From: Paenibacillus turicensis
GTDB taxonomy: Bacteria > Bacillota > Bacilli > Paenibacillales > Paenibacillaceae
DNA: 64,000 bases
Direction: 5' to 3'
Assembly (NCBI RefSeq): GCF_017873435.1
Contig: NZ_JAGGKG010000010.1
Location: 1-64,000 of the forward strand
Part shown: positions 7,305 to 17,127 of the stretch, piece after piece
Position numbering within the stretch: position 1 is the first letter of the stretch
Layout of the letters: the number at the start of each line of letters is the position of its first letter
The notes under the pieces: generated by a model
Database searches by the model: none
Told to the model about the DNA's origin: nothing
Seen by the model: only the letters and a program-made list of their open reading frames with translations
Position numbers and translations under genes: made by a program

Positions 7305-7335
7305 TACTAAATTATTAAGCCTGTTATCATTCGTT

Positions 7336-7377
7336 TCCCAAAAAAACAAAAACCCCCTACGCCTTACAGCGCAAGGG
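7336..7377 (-). terminator. Intrinsic terminator of glnRA
   Basis: On the minus strand, CCCTTGCGC and GCGTAGGGG form a nine-pair stem (two wobbles) around a six-base loop at 7354-7377, followed by a T-rich run at 7352-7336. It lies ten bases past the glnA stop. The prophage boundary must lie in or to the left of it. Confidence 0.8.
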
Positions 7378-7387
7378 ATTTCGTGTT

Positions 7388-8716
7388 TTAGTACAATGTC
7401 ATGTATTGATCTCTTTCCCAAGGGTGAACTTGAGTTCTAAAGATATCCCATTCGATCTCTTTCAGCTCGAAGAAGTGAGTTAAAGCATGGTCACCTAAAG
7501 CTTCAGTAATGATTTCATTGCGAAGCAATTCATTTAAGGCTTCTTTTAAGTCAGAAGGCAAGCTCGGAATTCCTTCTTCTACACGCTCTTCTTCAGACAT
7601 TACGTAGATATTGCGGTCCACAGGATCAACAAGTGGCAATTCCTTCTTAATTCCATCTAGACCTGCCGCAAGCATAACTGCAAGTGCAAGATAAGGGTTA
7701 GCCGCAGGGTCTGGGTTACGTACTTCAACACGTGTACTAAGACCACGAGACGCAGGGATACGAATCATTGGGCTACGGTTACTTGAAGACCATGCTACAT
7801 AACAAGGTGCTTCATAACCAGGCACAAGACGTTTATATGAGTTCACAATTGGATTCGTAATTGCAGCAAAGGAACGTGCGTGCTTAATAATACCTGCCAT
7901 ATAATGACGAGCTTCTTTACTTAAGCCAAGTGAATCACTTTCATCATAAAAAATATTTTCATTGCCTTTAAATAGAGATTGGTTACAGTGCATACCAGAA
8001 CCATTTACACCAAACAATGGTTTCGGCATAAATGTAGCATGCAAGCCATGATGACGAGCAATCGTCTTAACAACAAGCTTAAACGTTTGAATTTGATCTG
8101 CTGCATGAATGGCATCAGCATATTGGAAATCAATTTCATGTTGACCTGGAGCAACCTCATGGTGAGAAGCTTCGATTTTGAAGCCCATTTCTTCCAAGGT
8201 TAATACGATTTCACGTCGGCAATTTTCACCTAGATCAGTTGGAGCTAAGTCAAAATAACCGCCTTGGTCATTTAGTTCTGTTGTTGGGTTGCCTTTTTCA
8301 TCCGTTTTGAACAAGAAAAATTCAGGTTCAGGACCTACCATCATCGAAGTATAGCCCATCGCTTCAGCATCCTTTAATGCACGCTTAAGAATGTAACGCG
8401 GGTCACCCTCAAATGGAGTACCATCTGGCATATAAACATCACAAATGAGACGAGCAACACGATCTTCGGTTACCCAAGGGAAAATAACCCACGTATCAAG
8501 ATCAGGACACAAGTACATATCAGATTCTTCAATACGAACATAACCTTCAATTGAAGAGCCATCAAACATCATTTTGTTATCCAGTGCCTTTGGTAATTGG
8601 CTAAGCGGGATTTCAACGTTTTTAATGGTTCCTAATAAGTCTGTAAACTGAAGGCGGATAAAACGAACATTTTCCTCTTTTGCAATACGCAAAATATCTT
8701 CTTTTGTATAGCCCAC
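7388..8716 (-). CDS. glnA: Glutamine synthetase, type I
   Basis: Makes glutamine from glutamate, ammonia and ATP in the cytoplasm; the central ammonia-assimilating enzyme and, in Bacillus relatives, the signal partner of GlnR and TnrA. At 442 aa it is the GSI-alpha form without the adenylylation loop. Family motifs seen include [42 protein letters not shown], the [12 protein letters not shown] loop and the [12 protein letters not shown] segment. The GTG start at 8716 follows GGGAGAG. It lies 26 bases after glnR, forming the classical glnRA operon ending at the terminator 7336-7377. Confidence 0.98.
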   Translation of the reverse strand: MGYTKEDILRIAKEENVRFIRLQFTDLLGTIKNVEIPLSQLPKALDNKMMFDGSSIEGYVRIEESDMYLCPDLDTWVIFPWVTEDRVARLICDVYMPDGTPFEGDPRYILKRALKDAEAMGYTSMMVGPEPEFFLFKTDEKGNPTTELNDQGGYFDLAPTDLGENCRREIVLTLEEMGFKIEASHHEVAPGQHEIDFQYADAIHAADQIQTFKLVVKTIARHHGLHATFMPKPLFGVNGSGMHCNQSLFKGNENIFYDESDSLGLSKEARHYMAGIIKHARSFAAITNPIVNSYKRLVPGYEAPCYVAWSSSNRSPMIRIPASRGLSTRVEVRNPDPAANPYLALAVMLAAGLDGIKKELPLVDPVDRNIYVMSEEERVEEGIPSLPSDLKEALNELLRNEIITEALGDHALTHFFELKEIEWDIFRTQVHPWERDQYMTLY

Positions 8717-8742
8717 TTAAATCTCTCCCTAGGTAGAATTTT

Positions 8743-9153
8743 TTATATTTTGAAAAAGCGAGAAAGTTCCCCTTGAATTAAAGAAACTTGACCCGGTCTT
8801 TTTCCTGTAACTAGCTGCTGCTTCAACATTCGATACAGTTGAGAATCACTCATTTCCTTACGCTTCTCCTCGGTGTCCTTAGAAATCACTGTTGCTTCTT
8901 CCGATTCTCGGTTCATCGGATTCATAACCTGCTTGATGCCCGCGATATTAACGCCTTTATCAATCAAGCCCTTAATCTCTAATAAACGTTCCACATCATT
9001 AAACGAAAACAACCTTTGATTGCCTGACGTACGTGCCGGAACAATCAATTCATGCTGTTCATAATAACGAATTTGACGTGCCGTTAAATCCGTAAGCTTC
9101 ATTACGATACCGATCGGAAACAATGCCATATTTCTGCGAATTTCGTCAGTCAT
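8743..9153 (-). CDS. glnR: MerR-family nitrogen repressor GlnR
   Basis: Represses glnRA and other nitrogen genes when nitrogen is plentiful, after activation by feedback-inhibited glutamine synthetase. The N-terminal MerR helix-turn-helix is clear (IGIVMKLTDLTARQIRYYEQ, then ARTSGNQRLFSFNDVERLLE), and the C-terminal tail (QGELSRFFKI) resembles the GlnR autoinhibitory end. ATG 9153 is chosen over TTG 9162 because GGAAGG is nine bases upstream of it and only about three from the TTG. Two GlnR boxes lie in its promoter. Confidence 0.95.
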   Translation of the reverse strand: MTDEIRRNMALFPIGIVMKLTDLTARQIRYYEQHELIVPARTSGNQRLFSFNDVERLLEIKGLIDKGVNIAGIKQVMNPMNRESEEATVISKDTEEKRKEMSDSQLYRMLKQQLVTGKRPGQVSLIQGELSRFFKI

Positions 9154-9187
9154 CGCTCTCAACCTTCCACTTATTTTTCATGTTTTT

Positions 9188-9239
9188 ATTCTATGTCAAC
9201 TATCCTGACATGTCAATAGTTATGTTAGCAAAACTTACA
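9188..9239 (-). promoter_or_regulatory. glnRA promoter with two GlnR/TnrA boxes
   Basis: On the minus strand, TTGACA (9216-9211) and TAGAAT (9193-9188) are separated by 17 bases. One GlnR box (TGTNA-N7-TNACA) exactly fills the spacer at 9194-9210; a second, TGTTA-N7-TTACA, lies at 9223-9239 just upstream of the -35. Both match the consensus fully and are spaced 29 bp centre to centre, the arrangement known for glnRA autorepression in Bacillus. The upstream box overlaps the last codons of the preceding gene. Confidence 0.9.
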
Positions 9240-10488
9240 ACAGATGGCGATCGACCATGTTCTGTAGTGCTGTTAACAGGCCAAACTTCACATGGGAGTA
9301 GGTTAATCCTCCTTGCATGTAAGCAATATACGGTTCTCTAACAGGGGCATCCGCGGATAACTCAAGGCTACCGCCCTGCATAAATGTCCCTGCTGCCATA
9401 ATGACAGGGTGCTCATACCCCGGCATATCCCAAGGCTCAGGCACAACATGACCATCCACTGCCGCTGCACGCTGAATTCCTTGCACAAAAGCAACGAGCT
9501 GCTCTGCATTATCAAAGGAAATCGCTTGAATTAAATCATAACGAGGCTGATCCCATGTGGGCGTGCTTGTAAAGCCTGCACGTTCAAACACTGCTGATGC
9601 TAATATACTTCCCTTTACAGCTTGTCCTACTGTCACTGGCGCTAAAAATAACCCCTGATAAATACTACGCGTTGTGCCTAACATCGCACCTACTTCGCCA
9701 CCAATACCTGGGGCGGTTAGTCGATAAGAGGCTAACTCCACAAGCTCGGCACGTCCACAAATGTAACCCCCTGTTTCCGCAAGTCCTCCACCTGGGTTTT
9801 TAATTAGTGAACCTGCCATTAAATCTGCACCAACCTGTGTAGGCTCCATAACCTCTGTAAATTCACCATAGCAATTATCTACAAAAACAAGACAATCTGG
9901 CTTTAGCTGCTTTACCTTGGCAACCATTTCACCAATTTGTGCGACACTAAATGAAGAACGCCAATCATAACCACGAGAACGTTGAATGCCAATTACCTTT
10001 GTTTTATCCGTGAGCTTCGAGGCTACTCCATCCCAATCCACACTACCATCTTCTGTTAGCTTCACTTCATCATATGTAATGCCAAAATCCTGCAATGAGC
10101 CTGTCCCATCGTTTGGCTTACCGATCACTTTATGTAAAGTGTCATACGGCGTACCAGTAATGTATAATAAGCCGTCCCCTGGACGTAGCATTCCAAATAA
10201 AGCCGTTGCAATCGTATGCGTGCCAGAAGCAAAATGAGGACGTACCAATGCAGATTCAGCGCCAAATACTTCAGCGTATACTAAATCAAGCACCTCACGT
10301 CCACGATCATTGTAGCCATACCCTGTTGAGCCTGCAAAATGAAAATCGCTCACCTGAAACTTCTGGAAGGCCTCAATGACCTTCCATTGATTCAGATCAG
10401 CTATACGATCTACTGCACGAAATTGCGATTCTACCTGCACTTCTGCTTTTTCAATCCACTCTACAATTTTTGTATCAAATACAGCCAT
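9235..10488 (-). CDS. YnbB-like PLP-dependent C-S lyase family protein (methionine gamma-lyase family)
   Basis: A 417-aa aminotransferase-fold protein of the family called methionine gamma-lyase family or aluminium resistance protein. The PLP-enzyme layout is visible: GSTGYGYNDRGREVLD, ALVRPHFASGTHTI, the conserved DNCYGEF, and GSLIKNPGGGLAETGG, which holds the likely PLP-binding lysine. The physiological reaction is not established. Gene order ynbB-glnR-glnA is as in Bacillus. Its stop lies within the upstream GlnR box, so readthrough into glnRA is possible. Confidence 0.9.
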   Translation of the reverse strand: MAVFDTKIVEWIEKAEVQVESQFRAVDRIADLNQWKVIEAFQKFQVSDFHFAGSTGYGYNDRGREVLDLVYAEVFGAESALVRPHFASGTHTIATALFGMLRPGDGLLYITGTPYDTLHKVIGKPNDGTGSLQDFGITYDEVKLTEDGSVDWDGVASKLTDKTKVIGIQRSRGYDWRSSFSVAQIGEMVAKVKQLKPDCLVFVDNCYGEFTEVMEPTQVGADLMAGSLIKNPGGGLAETGGYICGRAELVELASYRLTAPGIGGEVGAMLGTTRSIYQGLFLAPVTVGQAVKGSILASAVFERAGFTSTPTWDQPRYDLIQAISFDNAEQLVAFVQGIQRAAAVDGHVVPEPWDMPGYEHPVIMAAGTFMQGGSLELSADAPVREPYIAYMQGGLTYSHVKFGLLTALQNMVDRHLL

Positions 10489-10633
10489 CTTCCTTCTCTG
10501 TCTCCCTTATCTGTATCAAAACAGCATCATTTTATAAATTTCAATTCTATACATTACTGTAATTTCCCAGATCCGACCACTATATTTTTATATCGAAGCT
10601 GCGTTTATAGCGAAGTAATCTTTTATCTAGCGA

Positions 10634-11632
10634 TCACGTTTCTAATCTAACGTCCTCTTGCCGAATCGTCATAAGCTCTTGCTTGCCTGGTGATTGATTG
10701 CCATAACTAGATAATAACCGAACAGCTTGCTGCCGAATGGAACGTTCGATGACATTTCTAACGTATCTTGCATTACTAAACAAACGTTCATTTTGATTTT
10801 TCTCACGCATTAAAAATTGCTTAAGCTTCAAAATTGCTTGTGGCATCAATATATAATCGCGATCCTTTGCCATGCTTTCCGCAATTTGAATTAATTGATC
10901 AATGCTATAGTCTGGGAAGTCAAGCTGCAAAGGAAATCTAGAAGGTAATCCTGGGTTACATTGCAGGAAAAAATCCATTTCCTCGGAGTATCCAGCCAAA
11001 ATTAAAATAAAGTTATTTTTATGATCCTCCATTGCTTTCACCAAGGTATCAATGGCTTCCTTGCCAAAATCCTTTTCGCCACCACGAGACAAGCTATACG
11101 CCTCATCAATAAATAAAATACCACCCATCGCTTTTTTAATTAAATCTCGCGTTTTTTGGGCTGTATGACCAATATACTCTCCAACCAAATCCGCTCGTTC
11201 TGCTTCAATGAGATGTCCTTTGCTTAATACGCCCATCTTTTGAAACATTTTTGCAACGATACGAGCCACCGTTGTTTTACCTGTGCCTGGATTCCCCTTA
11301 AAAACCATATGGTACACCTGCGAGTCTGCAAGTAACCCAATTTGTGAGCGCATGATGGCAACCTGTAGAAGCGCATAAATTTCGTAGGTTAATTCTTTAA
11401 CATGCTCCAGACCAACAAGCTCATCAAGCTCCTTTTGAATCTCATTAAAAATGCCTTGGGAAGGCTGTTCCTTAAGCGCCGAGGCTGAGGTGGCACGTTC
11501 TGCTTCTACGGTAGCTCCAGATACAACAGGAGTCTCAGCTTGACGCAACACAACATTAATTTGTCTAGAGGGTCTATGATCTACTGGTTTATGATCCACA
11601 GAACCGTTTTTAGCTACAACACGCCCTGTCAT
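10634..11632 (-). CDS. spoVK: Stage V sporulation protein K, AAA+ ATPase
   Basis: A CbbX/SpoVK-type AAA+ ATPase needed for late spore development in Bacillus. Walker A is GNPGTGKTTVARI, Walker B is GGILFIDEAYSL, the sensor-1 region is FILILAGY, and an arginine-finger segment NPGLPSRFP follows. I prefer ATG 11632 (332 aa), preceded by AAGAAGGTG nine bases upstream; an in-frame TTG at 11695 has a weaker site. The N-terminal 60 residues (KPVDHRPSRQINVV) are low-complexity and probably a linker. It follows the YdcF-like gene after a 100-base gap. Confidence 0.9.
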   Translation of the reverse strand: MTGRVVAKNGSVDHKPVDHRPSRQINVVLRQAETPVVSGATVEAERATSASALKEQPSQGIFNEIQKELDELVGLEHVKELTYEIYALLQVAIMRSQIGLLADSQVYHMVFKGNPGTGKTTVARIVAKMFQKMGVLSKGHLIEAERADLVGEYIGHTAQKTRDLIKKAMGGILFIDEAYSLSRGGEKDFGKEAIDTLVKAMEDHKNNFILILAGYSEEMDFFLQCNPGLPSRFPLQLDFPDYSIDQLIQIAESMAKDRDYILMPQAILKLKQFLMREKNQNERLFSNARYVRNVIERSIRQQAVRLLSSYGNQSPGKQELMTIRQEDVRLET

Positions 11633-11748
11633 TGTATGAATCACCTTCTTTATTAAGGGTAGAGAGAGACTACTCTTTGAAACCTTCTCTTCCAAGTGTA
11701 TTCTCTCTCGTCCTTACTTATTAGAAGAATTCATAAACAATAAACAAA

Positions 11749-12405
11749 CTAAATAATTCCGATAAATAATCCTACCTGCTGTAGCTTCCATTTCGTATAG
11801 GACAAAATTTCACGAGACGTATGATACCAAGAATTTAACACCTCGGATTTTACAATCGACAAGCTAGGAGAAGTATAATTTAAGCTTTTAGCCATCTCAT
11901 ACGCTCGATTCCCATGATAGTCATGCGTAATAATGAGGGAGGATTGTAAATTCTTCTCCTTCATCAAAGCTTGGCTAAACTTTAAATTTTCATAAGTGCT
12001 TGTCGCTTTATTTTCTAAGATAATAAACTCCTTTGATACCCCTTGCTTCTCCAAATAATTTGCCATGCCTTCAGCTTCTGTATACTTGGACTCTGGCGTA
12101 TCATATCCACCAGTGACTAAAAAGTAAGTGAATTTCCCTGCCTTATAATCTGCTAGTGCCTGATCCAATCTTTCTTTTAAACCAGGGCTAGGCTCATCTT
12201 TCCATAGTGAGGCACCCAATACAATTCCAACATCCTTTTTCCCTGTGTTAGAAAATTGCTTCGACCCGTCTCCCATTACACTACCGATTTGAGACAAGGC
12301 GTATAACACCCACAAAACACCAATAACAAGTAGAATGATTAACGCACTTAAAATACGCTTGCGTTTGGGACGTTTTTTGACTCCAAATTCAATTGCCCTC
12401 ATCAT
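11749..12405 (-). CDS. YdcF family (DUF218) membrane-anchored protein
   Basis: A 218-aa protein with a basic N-terminus (KKRPKRKR), one transmembrane segment at about residues 18-40 (ILSALIILLVIGVLWVLYAL), then a DUF218/SanA-like domain outside the membrane: KDVGIVLGASLWKDEPSPGL, YFLVTGGYDT, EAEGMANYLEKQGV, and SSLIITHDYHGNRAYEMAK. The family is linked to envelope integrity but its reaction is unknown. Three successive ATGs (12408, 12405, 12402) follow AGGAGG; the middle one is used. The first overlaps the stop of the DUF402 gene, so the two are coupled. Confidence 0.85.
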   Translation of the reverse strand: MMRAIEFGVKKRPKRKRILSALIILLVIGVLWVLYALSQIGSVMGDGSKQFSNTGKKDVGIVLGASLWKDEPSPGLKERLDQALADYKAGKFTYFLVTGGYDTPESKYTEAEGMANYLEKQGVSKEFIILENKATSTYENLKFSQALMKEKNLQSSLIITHDYHGNRAYEMAKSLNYTSPSLSIVKSEVLNSWYHTSREILSYTKWKLQQVGLFIGII

Positions 12406-12407
12406 CA

Positions 12408-12968
12408 TTAACCTCCTGACTGGAAGGGACCTTCATTCATAAAACCGTTACTGTAATGCTCTAAAGATAAGTCTAAATATGGAAATTTCTTAGCTTTAAT
12501 CAGGTTAAGTACATGCTTGGCGGTTTCCGTCGCCATGTCATAATCTTTCACTGTAATCATGCCCTTGGTTAAAGCTTCATCCAATTCATCCTCATCCAGC
12601 AGAAATACGCTACGATTATTTAACACTATGATATCTAAGTACAAATCATCAAACCAAGGAACGCCTTGATCCGTTACCCCTTGATGCTTACACACATCAA
12701 TGTACCACTCTACAATTTCTCCTTGGTCGTCAAACATTGAGGTAACAACATAATGCTCCCCCTTAGGATAATATTGTAGCCACGTATAGCCTTTATCAGC
12801 GATACGGAAGGTGTGCTCCCCATACGTTTTCCATAATGGATCACGTAGAGAAATAATATGGTAATACGTCACATACCCTGTAAACACATCATTATCAACA
12901 TACTTAGATCTAAATTGACGCTTCGTTACTCGTCGCCAGTTCGCACGATCTCCAAATTTTCGCTTCAT
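12408..12968 (-). CDS. DUF402 family protein (YgaC-like)
   Basis: A 186-aa protein of the DUF402/YgaC type: a tryptophan- and aromatic-rich beta barrel (FRIADKGYTWLQYYPKGEHY, VEWYIDVCKHQGV, PWFDDLYLDIIV). Some family members are nucleoside phosphatases acting on nucleoside tri/diphosphates; this is family knowledge, not proven here. ATG 12968 follows AAAGGG; the frame is open further upstream without a good site. It overlaps the YdcF gene by three bases and follows the PBP terminator. Confidence 0.8.
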   Translation of the reverse strand: MKRKFGDRANWRRVTKRQFRSKYVDNDVFTGYVTYYHIISLRDPLWKTYGEHTFRIADKGYTWLQYYPKGEHYVVTSMFDDQGEIVEWYIDVCKHQGVTDQGVPWFDDLYLDIIVLNNRSVFLLDEDELDEALTKGMITVKDYDMATETAKHVLNLIKAKKFPYLDLSLEHYSNGFMNEGPFQSGG

Positions 12969-13040
12969 ATTTTTAAACCCTTTCAACACAATGTATAACA
13001 AGCTTACCATATTTAAAAGCAACTCACAAAATGGAAATTA

Positions 13041-13086
13041 AAAAAGCATCGGCACCTCCTTATCTCGTAAGGAAATACCGATGCTT
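13041..13086 (-). terminator. Strong intrinsic terminator after the class A PBP
   Basis: On the minus strand AAGCATCGG pairs with CCGATGCTT at the base, and TCCTTA pairs with TAAGGA near a CGAGA loop, followed by a T run. It begins five bases after the PBP stop codon. Confidence 0.85.
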
Positions 13087-13091
13087 CACTT

Positions 13092-15716
13092 TTAATTACC
13101 TGTATTTGTTGTGCCGTCCGTTCCACCCGTAGGTGGATCAGAGTTAGGGTTGTCACCACTCTGTCCAGATTCATTTGGATTATTTCCACGATCCGGAATT
13201 GCTGTTCCGTCTGAATTTCCCCCATCAGACTGTCCACCATTTCCATTCCCGTTTCCATTGCCATTCCCTTGTTCTGGCGGTGTTGTACCCCCATTTTGAC
13301 CATTACCAGGGTTATTTCCATTTCCTTGGTTAGGCGTCCCAGGTGTGGTTGGCGTTCCAGAATTATCAGATCCATTATTTGGGTTACCGTTGTTTGTGTT
13401 TGAATCTGGATCTACAGGTGGCTCAGGAACATCAATATCTACTGATATTGTATTCGAAGGCGCACTTTCCGTGTTGGTCACAGGATCATACAAAGTCACA
13501 TAATACTGATAACTATTGCCTTCTACAATATTTATATCCTCCGCTGCTGGCGTCTTAGACTCTAAATAATTTGTAAATTCTGTTTCACCCGTTGCTTTTC
13601 TGAAAATATGGTAGATCACTTCCCCTTCCCCTGCTGGTGTCCATGACAACGCAACAGTAGAAGTATCCGGATTATAGGTTGCAGTCAGATTAGTTGGTGA
13701 AGTGTTTTTGGGCTCTTCTTTTGGAGGATCTGGCTCCATATTTTTAGGCACAGGGAATTCCTTCCTTGGCACGCCATCTAACGCTTCCTTCATTACCTTC
13801 CCAAATAATGCAGCGGCCTGACCACTACTTCCGTTAAGTAAATGATTTTTGTCAGGCTTATCGTAGCCCATCCAAATGGCTGCAGTCCATTCAGGGGTAT
13901 ACCCAACAAACCAGACATCACGGTTTTTACTGCTACTCAATCCTTTAATACCATGTTGTGTAGTTCCTGTCTTACCAGCAACAGGACGGTCTAGTTTCGC
14001 TTTTTTACCTGTACCGTCATTAACTACGTTTTGTAGCATTTTAGTCATTTCATAAGCTGTTTTTTCCTTCAGCACCTGCTTAGGATCGGACTTATGCTTA
14101 AATACCTCTTTACCGCTATGATCTACAATAGATTTGACAGAATAAGGCTCATTATATTTCCCCAGATTCGCCATTGTACTAAAGGCGCCTGCCATTTCAA
14201 GCGTATTTGTTCCTTTTGTTAACCCACCTAACGCAATTGCCAAGTTGTTATCATTTTTATCAAGATTAATGCCCATTTCTTTTGCATATTTGACACCTGT
14301 TTTAACTCCGATTTCATTGAGTAGCCATACCGCAGGAATATTTTCCGATTTCGTAATCGCGGTGGTCATATCAATTGTCTTCGAGTATCCATGTAAATTT
14401 CGTGGACAATAGTTACCGAAGCATTGCTTTTCATTGCTAAGCATCGAGCTAGATTGAAATGCTCCAGTGTCCAGTGCTGGTGCATAAGAAACGATTGGCT
14501 TAAAGGCTGATCCCGGCTGCCGCTGACTATTAAGGCGGCTAAAGCCCTTACGCTGGTAGTCACGTCCACCTAACAAAGCGACTAAGCTTCCATTTTCGTG
14601 ATTAATGATCGTAATTGCAGCCTGTACCTGCTGATCATCTTTACTTTTCTCAAAGTTACTGTCCTGATTAAACGCCTTTTCTACCGCTGCCTGCGCTTTA
14701 GCATCCATTGTTGTATAAATTTTATAACCGCCACGATTCAGCTCATCCTCTGTTAATCCATATTTTTCTTCGACTTCCTGCACAACATAATCTTTAAATG
14801 CAAGATATTTTTCATTTTTAACCGGAGGCACATAGTCATAAACGACAGTCTTAGCCTCATCACGTTGTGCAGCTGTGATATAACCCTCTTGCTGCATCAA
14901 ATCCAAGACCACGCCTCTACGTTGCTGAGATAGCTCTGGATTTCGAACTGGGTTATATTTCGATGGTCCCTTAGGCATAGCGGCAAGTGTCGCTATTTGC
15001 CATAGGTCTAAATCTTTTAGATCAGATTTTCCGAAATATCGAATAGAAGCTGCTTTAATCCCGTAAATAGAACCACCAAAATTAATGCGATTTAAATATA
15101 AGGTCAATATTTCATCCTTGGATTTTTGTCGCTCTAGTGCCATCGCAATGGACATCTCTGTCGCCTTACGGAAAAACGTTTTGTCTGAGGTTAAAAAGAT
15201 ATTTTTGGCGAGCTGCTGTGTAATTGTGCTTCCACCCTCAACCATAGCCCGTGCCATAACATCCTTCACCGCTGCCCGCCCTATCGACCATAGGTCTACA
15301 CCGTTATGCTCATAAAAACGGCGATCCTCTGTGGCAACAAATGCTTTCTTAAGTAAATCAGGAATTTCATCCTCTTTGACGGGTTCACTTTTTTCAACCG
15401 ATAACTCACCCATCAATGTACCACCACGGTCATAAACCTTAGACGTCTCATATACAAATAACTTGCCTTCATTTTCTTGCAGGTATTTCTCCCCGCTTAC
15501 CGTAATATACAAATATCCAGCAACTGCACAAAAAATAGCAAAAGCAACAGTAAAAAACATCGTCCATAACACTTTAGCGGTCGTAATCTTCTTCTTTTTC
15601 TTTCCAGACTTTCCGCCGCCATTACCGCCACCAGAATTGCCACCTTGTTGTGAGCCACTTCTTTTTTTGTCTGAATGACTATTTCTCTCCACTCTGGAAG
15701 GTCTATTTGTAGTCAT
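13092..15716 (-). CDS. Class A penicillin-binding protein (glycosyltransferase/transpeptidase)
   Basis: Bifunctional enzyme that polymerises and cross-links peptidoglycan outside the membrane. Layout (874 aa): Gly/Lys-rich cytoplasmic tail, one transmembrane segment at about 47-70, GT51 glycosyltransferase (EDRRFYEHNGVDLWSIGRA, then EGGSTITQQLAKN), then transpeptidase with SxxK in QPGSAFKPIV, SxN in TKSENIPAVW and KTG in VAGKTGTTQHG. A fibronectin type III domain (PTNLTATYNPDTSTVALSW) and an Asn/Gly/Pro-rich disordered tail of about 110 residues close the protein. ATG 15716 follows AAGGGGG. It sits between hfq and the DUF402 gene. Confidence 0.95.
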   Translation of the reverse strand: MTTNRPSRVERNSHSDKKRSGSQQGGNSGGGNGGGKSGKKKKKITTAKVLWTMFFTVAFAIFCAVAGYLYITVSGEKYLQENEGKLFVYETSKVYDRGGTLMGELSVEKSEPVKEDEIPDLLKKAFVATEDRRFYEHNGVDLWSIGRAAVKDVMARAMVEGGSTITQQLAKNIFLTSDKTFFRKATEMSIAMALERQKSKDEILTLYLNRINFGGSIYGIKAASIRYFGKSDLKDLDLWQIATLAAMPKGPSKYNPVRNPELSQQRRGVVLDLMQQEGYITAAQRDEAKTVVYDYVPPVKNEKYLAFKDYVVQEVEEKYGLTEDELNRGGYKIYTTMDAKAQAAVEKAFNQDSNFEKSKDDQQVQAAITIINHENGSLVALLGGRDYQRKGFSRLNSQRQPGSAFKPIVSYAPALDTGAFQSSSMLSNEKQCFGNYCPRNLHGYSKTIDMTTAITKSENIPAVWLLNEIGVKTGVKYAKEMGINLDKNDNNLAIALGGLTKGTNTLEMAGAFSTMANLGKYNEPYSVKSIVDHSGKEVFKHKSDPKQVLKEKTAYEMTKMLQNVVNDGTGKKAKLDRPVAGKTGTTQHGIKGLSSSKNRDVWFVGYTPEWTAAIWMGYDKPDKNHLLNGSSGQAAALFGKVMKEALDGVPRKEFPVPKNMEPDPPKEEPKNTSPTNLTATYNPDTSTVALSWTPAGEGEVIYHIFRKATGETEFTNYLESKTPAAEDINIVEGNSYQYYVTLYDPVTNTESAPSNTISVDIDVPEPPVDPDSNTNNGNPNNGSDNSGTPTTPGTPNQGNGNNPGNGQNGGTTPPEQGNGNGNGNGNGGQSDGGNSDGTAIPDRGNNPNESGQSGDNPNSDPPTGGTDGTTNTGN

Positions 15717-15880
15717 CGTATCTAACCCCCTTATCGCTTGGACTATCCAAGCAGTACAATACCAGAAAGAAAAGAACAACCACTGCTTCAGGGTTGCTCC
15801 TCCTCTTGTATTATACAATTAAACGTGTTACACATCAAAAAAGTTTCAAAATTCTAGCTTATGCCTAGCTCAGTCCAAGC

Positions 15881-16120
15881 TTAGCCCTCTTGCTGAGAAT
15901 CCTGCATCAAAGAAACGTTACGTTGTGGCTGGAATGTAGAGATTGCATGCTTGTACACCATTTGTTGACGTCCTTCACTATCAATCACGATCGTAAAGTT
16001 ATCAAATGCTTTAATGAAACCTCTGATCTGGAAGCCGTTTGTTAAAAAAACGGTAACCGGGATATTTTCTTTACGCAATTGGTTTAAAAACGTATCTTGG
16101 ATATTAATAGATTTGTTCAT
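15881..16120 (-). CDS. hfq: RNA chaperone Hfq
   Basis: A 79-aa Sm-like RNA chaperone forming a hexameric ring. Sm1 is seen in [20 protein letters not shown] and Sm2 in the Gram-positive form [10 protein letters not shown]. The N-terminal helix ([20 protein letters not shown]) is standard. The ATG at 16120 follows GGGGGT. It lies 26 bases after miaA, the conserved miaA-hfq pair, so probably co-transcribed. Confidence 0.97.
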   Translation of the reverse strand: MNKSINIQDTFLNQLRKENIPVTVFLTNGFQIRGFIKAFDNFTIVIDSEGRQQMVYKHAISTFQPQRNVSLMQDSQQEG

Positions 16121-16146
16121 TTCGCCGTACCCCCAATAAAAATCAA

Positions 16147-17127
16147 TTAGTGTTTAGAATTATATTCAATATCATTTAGAAACTTTCCTGCTATTATAGC
16201 ACGAGCAGCATCATAATTCTGTGAGAATTTTTCATGAACGCCCATATCGATCCATGAAATATCCTTCATATGCCTAAACCAAGATAGCTGTCGCTTCGCA
16301 TAACGGCGTGTATCTCGCTTCAGTTTCTCGACCGCTATATCCAAAGGAACACCGTCCACAAGATGCTCAATGATCTCCTTATAACCTAAGCCTTGCATGG
16401 ACACTAGACGTCGATCATAGCCTTGTTCAAGTAAAGATTTCACTTCCTTCACTAAACCTTGCTCCATCATTAAGTCAACACGCTGTTCAATACGGTTATA
16501 TAGCATTTGACGGTCCATTGTCAAACCGATAAAGCATAAGTCATAGGGAGACTCCTTACTTTGCGTGCTTAATTTAGAAGATAAGGTCTCTCCAGTCAAA
16601 TGAAAAATCTCTAATGCTCGTATGACTCGACGCACATCATTAGGATGTAGCCGCTCTGCGGAAACAGGGTCTACCTGCTGAAGCTTCTCATGCAGGGCAA
16701 GCGTTCCGTGTTCATCCGCAAAAGCCTGCTGTGCCTGGCGGAATTCCTCATCTGCGTCTGCCTCGGTGAACTGATATTTATAACATACAGATTCAATATA
16801 CAGCCCTGTTCCACCAACGATCATCGGCAAATGTCCACGTTCATCAATCGCAGGAATTAACTGCTGACACCAGGATTGGAAGGTAGCAACTGAAAATTCC
16901 TCATCAGGATCTAGCACATCAATTAAATGATGAGGAACCCCCTGCATTTCCTCTGGCGTTATTTTGGCTGTTCCGATATCCATCTTGCGATAAACCTGCA
17001 TCGAGTCCCCAGAAATAATTTCGCAGGACAAGGCCGACGCAAGCTCAATGCTTAATTTTGTTTTACCTACCGCCGTAGGGCCTACTAACACTAGCAACCT
17101 AGGCTTATTTCTATTGGTCAACTGCAA
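16147..17127 (-). CDS. miaA: tRNA dimethylallyltransferase MiaA
   Basis: Adds a dimethylallyl group to A37 of tRNAs reading codons that start with U. The P-loop [14 protein letters not shown] is near the N-terminus, followed by the substrate motif [25 protein letters not shown] and RAYAKRQL-type tail ([14 protein letters not shown]). At 326 aa it is slightly longer than usual. The start is a TTG (17127, or 17121 with better spacing to GGAG), overlapping the methyltransferase gene by 17 bases, so translation is coupled. Confidence 0.95.
   Translation of the reverse strand: MQLTNRNKPRLLVLVGPTAVGKTKLSIELASALSCEIISGDSMQVYRKMDIGTAKITPEEMQGVPHHLIDVLDPDEEFSVATFQSWCQQLIPAIDERGHLPMIVGGTGLYIESVCYKYQFTEADADEEFRQAQQAFADEHGTLALHEKLQQVDPVSAERLHPNDVRRVIRALEIFHLTGETLSSKLSTQSKESPYDLCFIGLTMDRQMLYNRIEQRVDLMMEQGLVKEVKSLLEQGYDRRLVSMQGLGYKEIIEHLVDGVPLDIAVEKLKRDTRRYAKRQLSWFRHMKDISWIDMGVHEKFSQNYDAARAIIAGKFLNDIEYNSKH

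Noticed and set aside
13111-13299. Pro/Phe-rich rightward frame opposite the PBP tail
   Set aside because: It is the reverse of the Gly/Asn repeat of the PBP, so its Pro/Phe repeats are an artefact of the opposite strand.
13013-13375. Leftward 120-codon frame over the PBP tail and terminator
   Set aside because: It reads the same repeat in another frame and continues through the terminator; the PBP frame is well supported by its domains.
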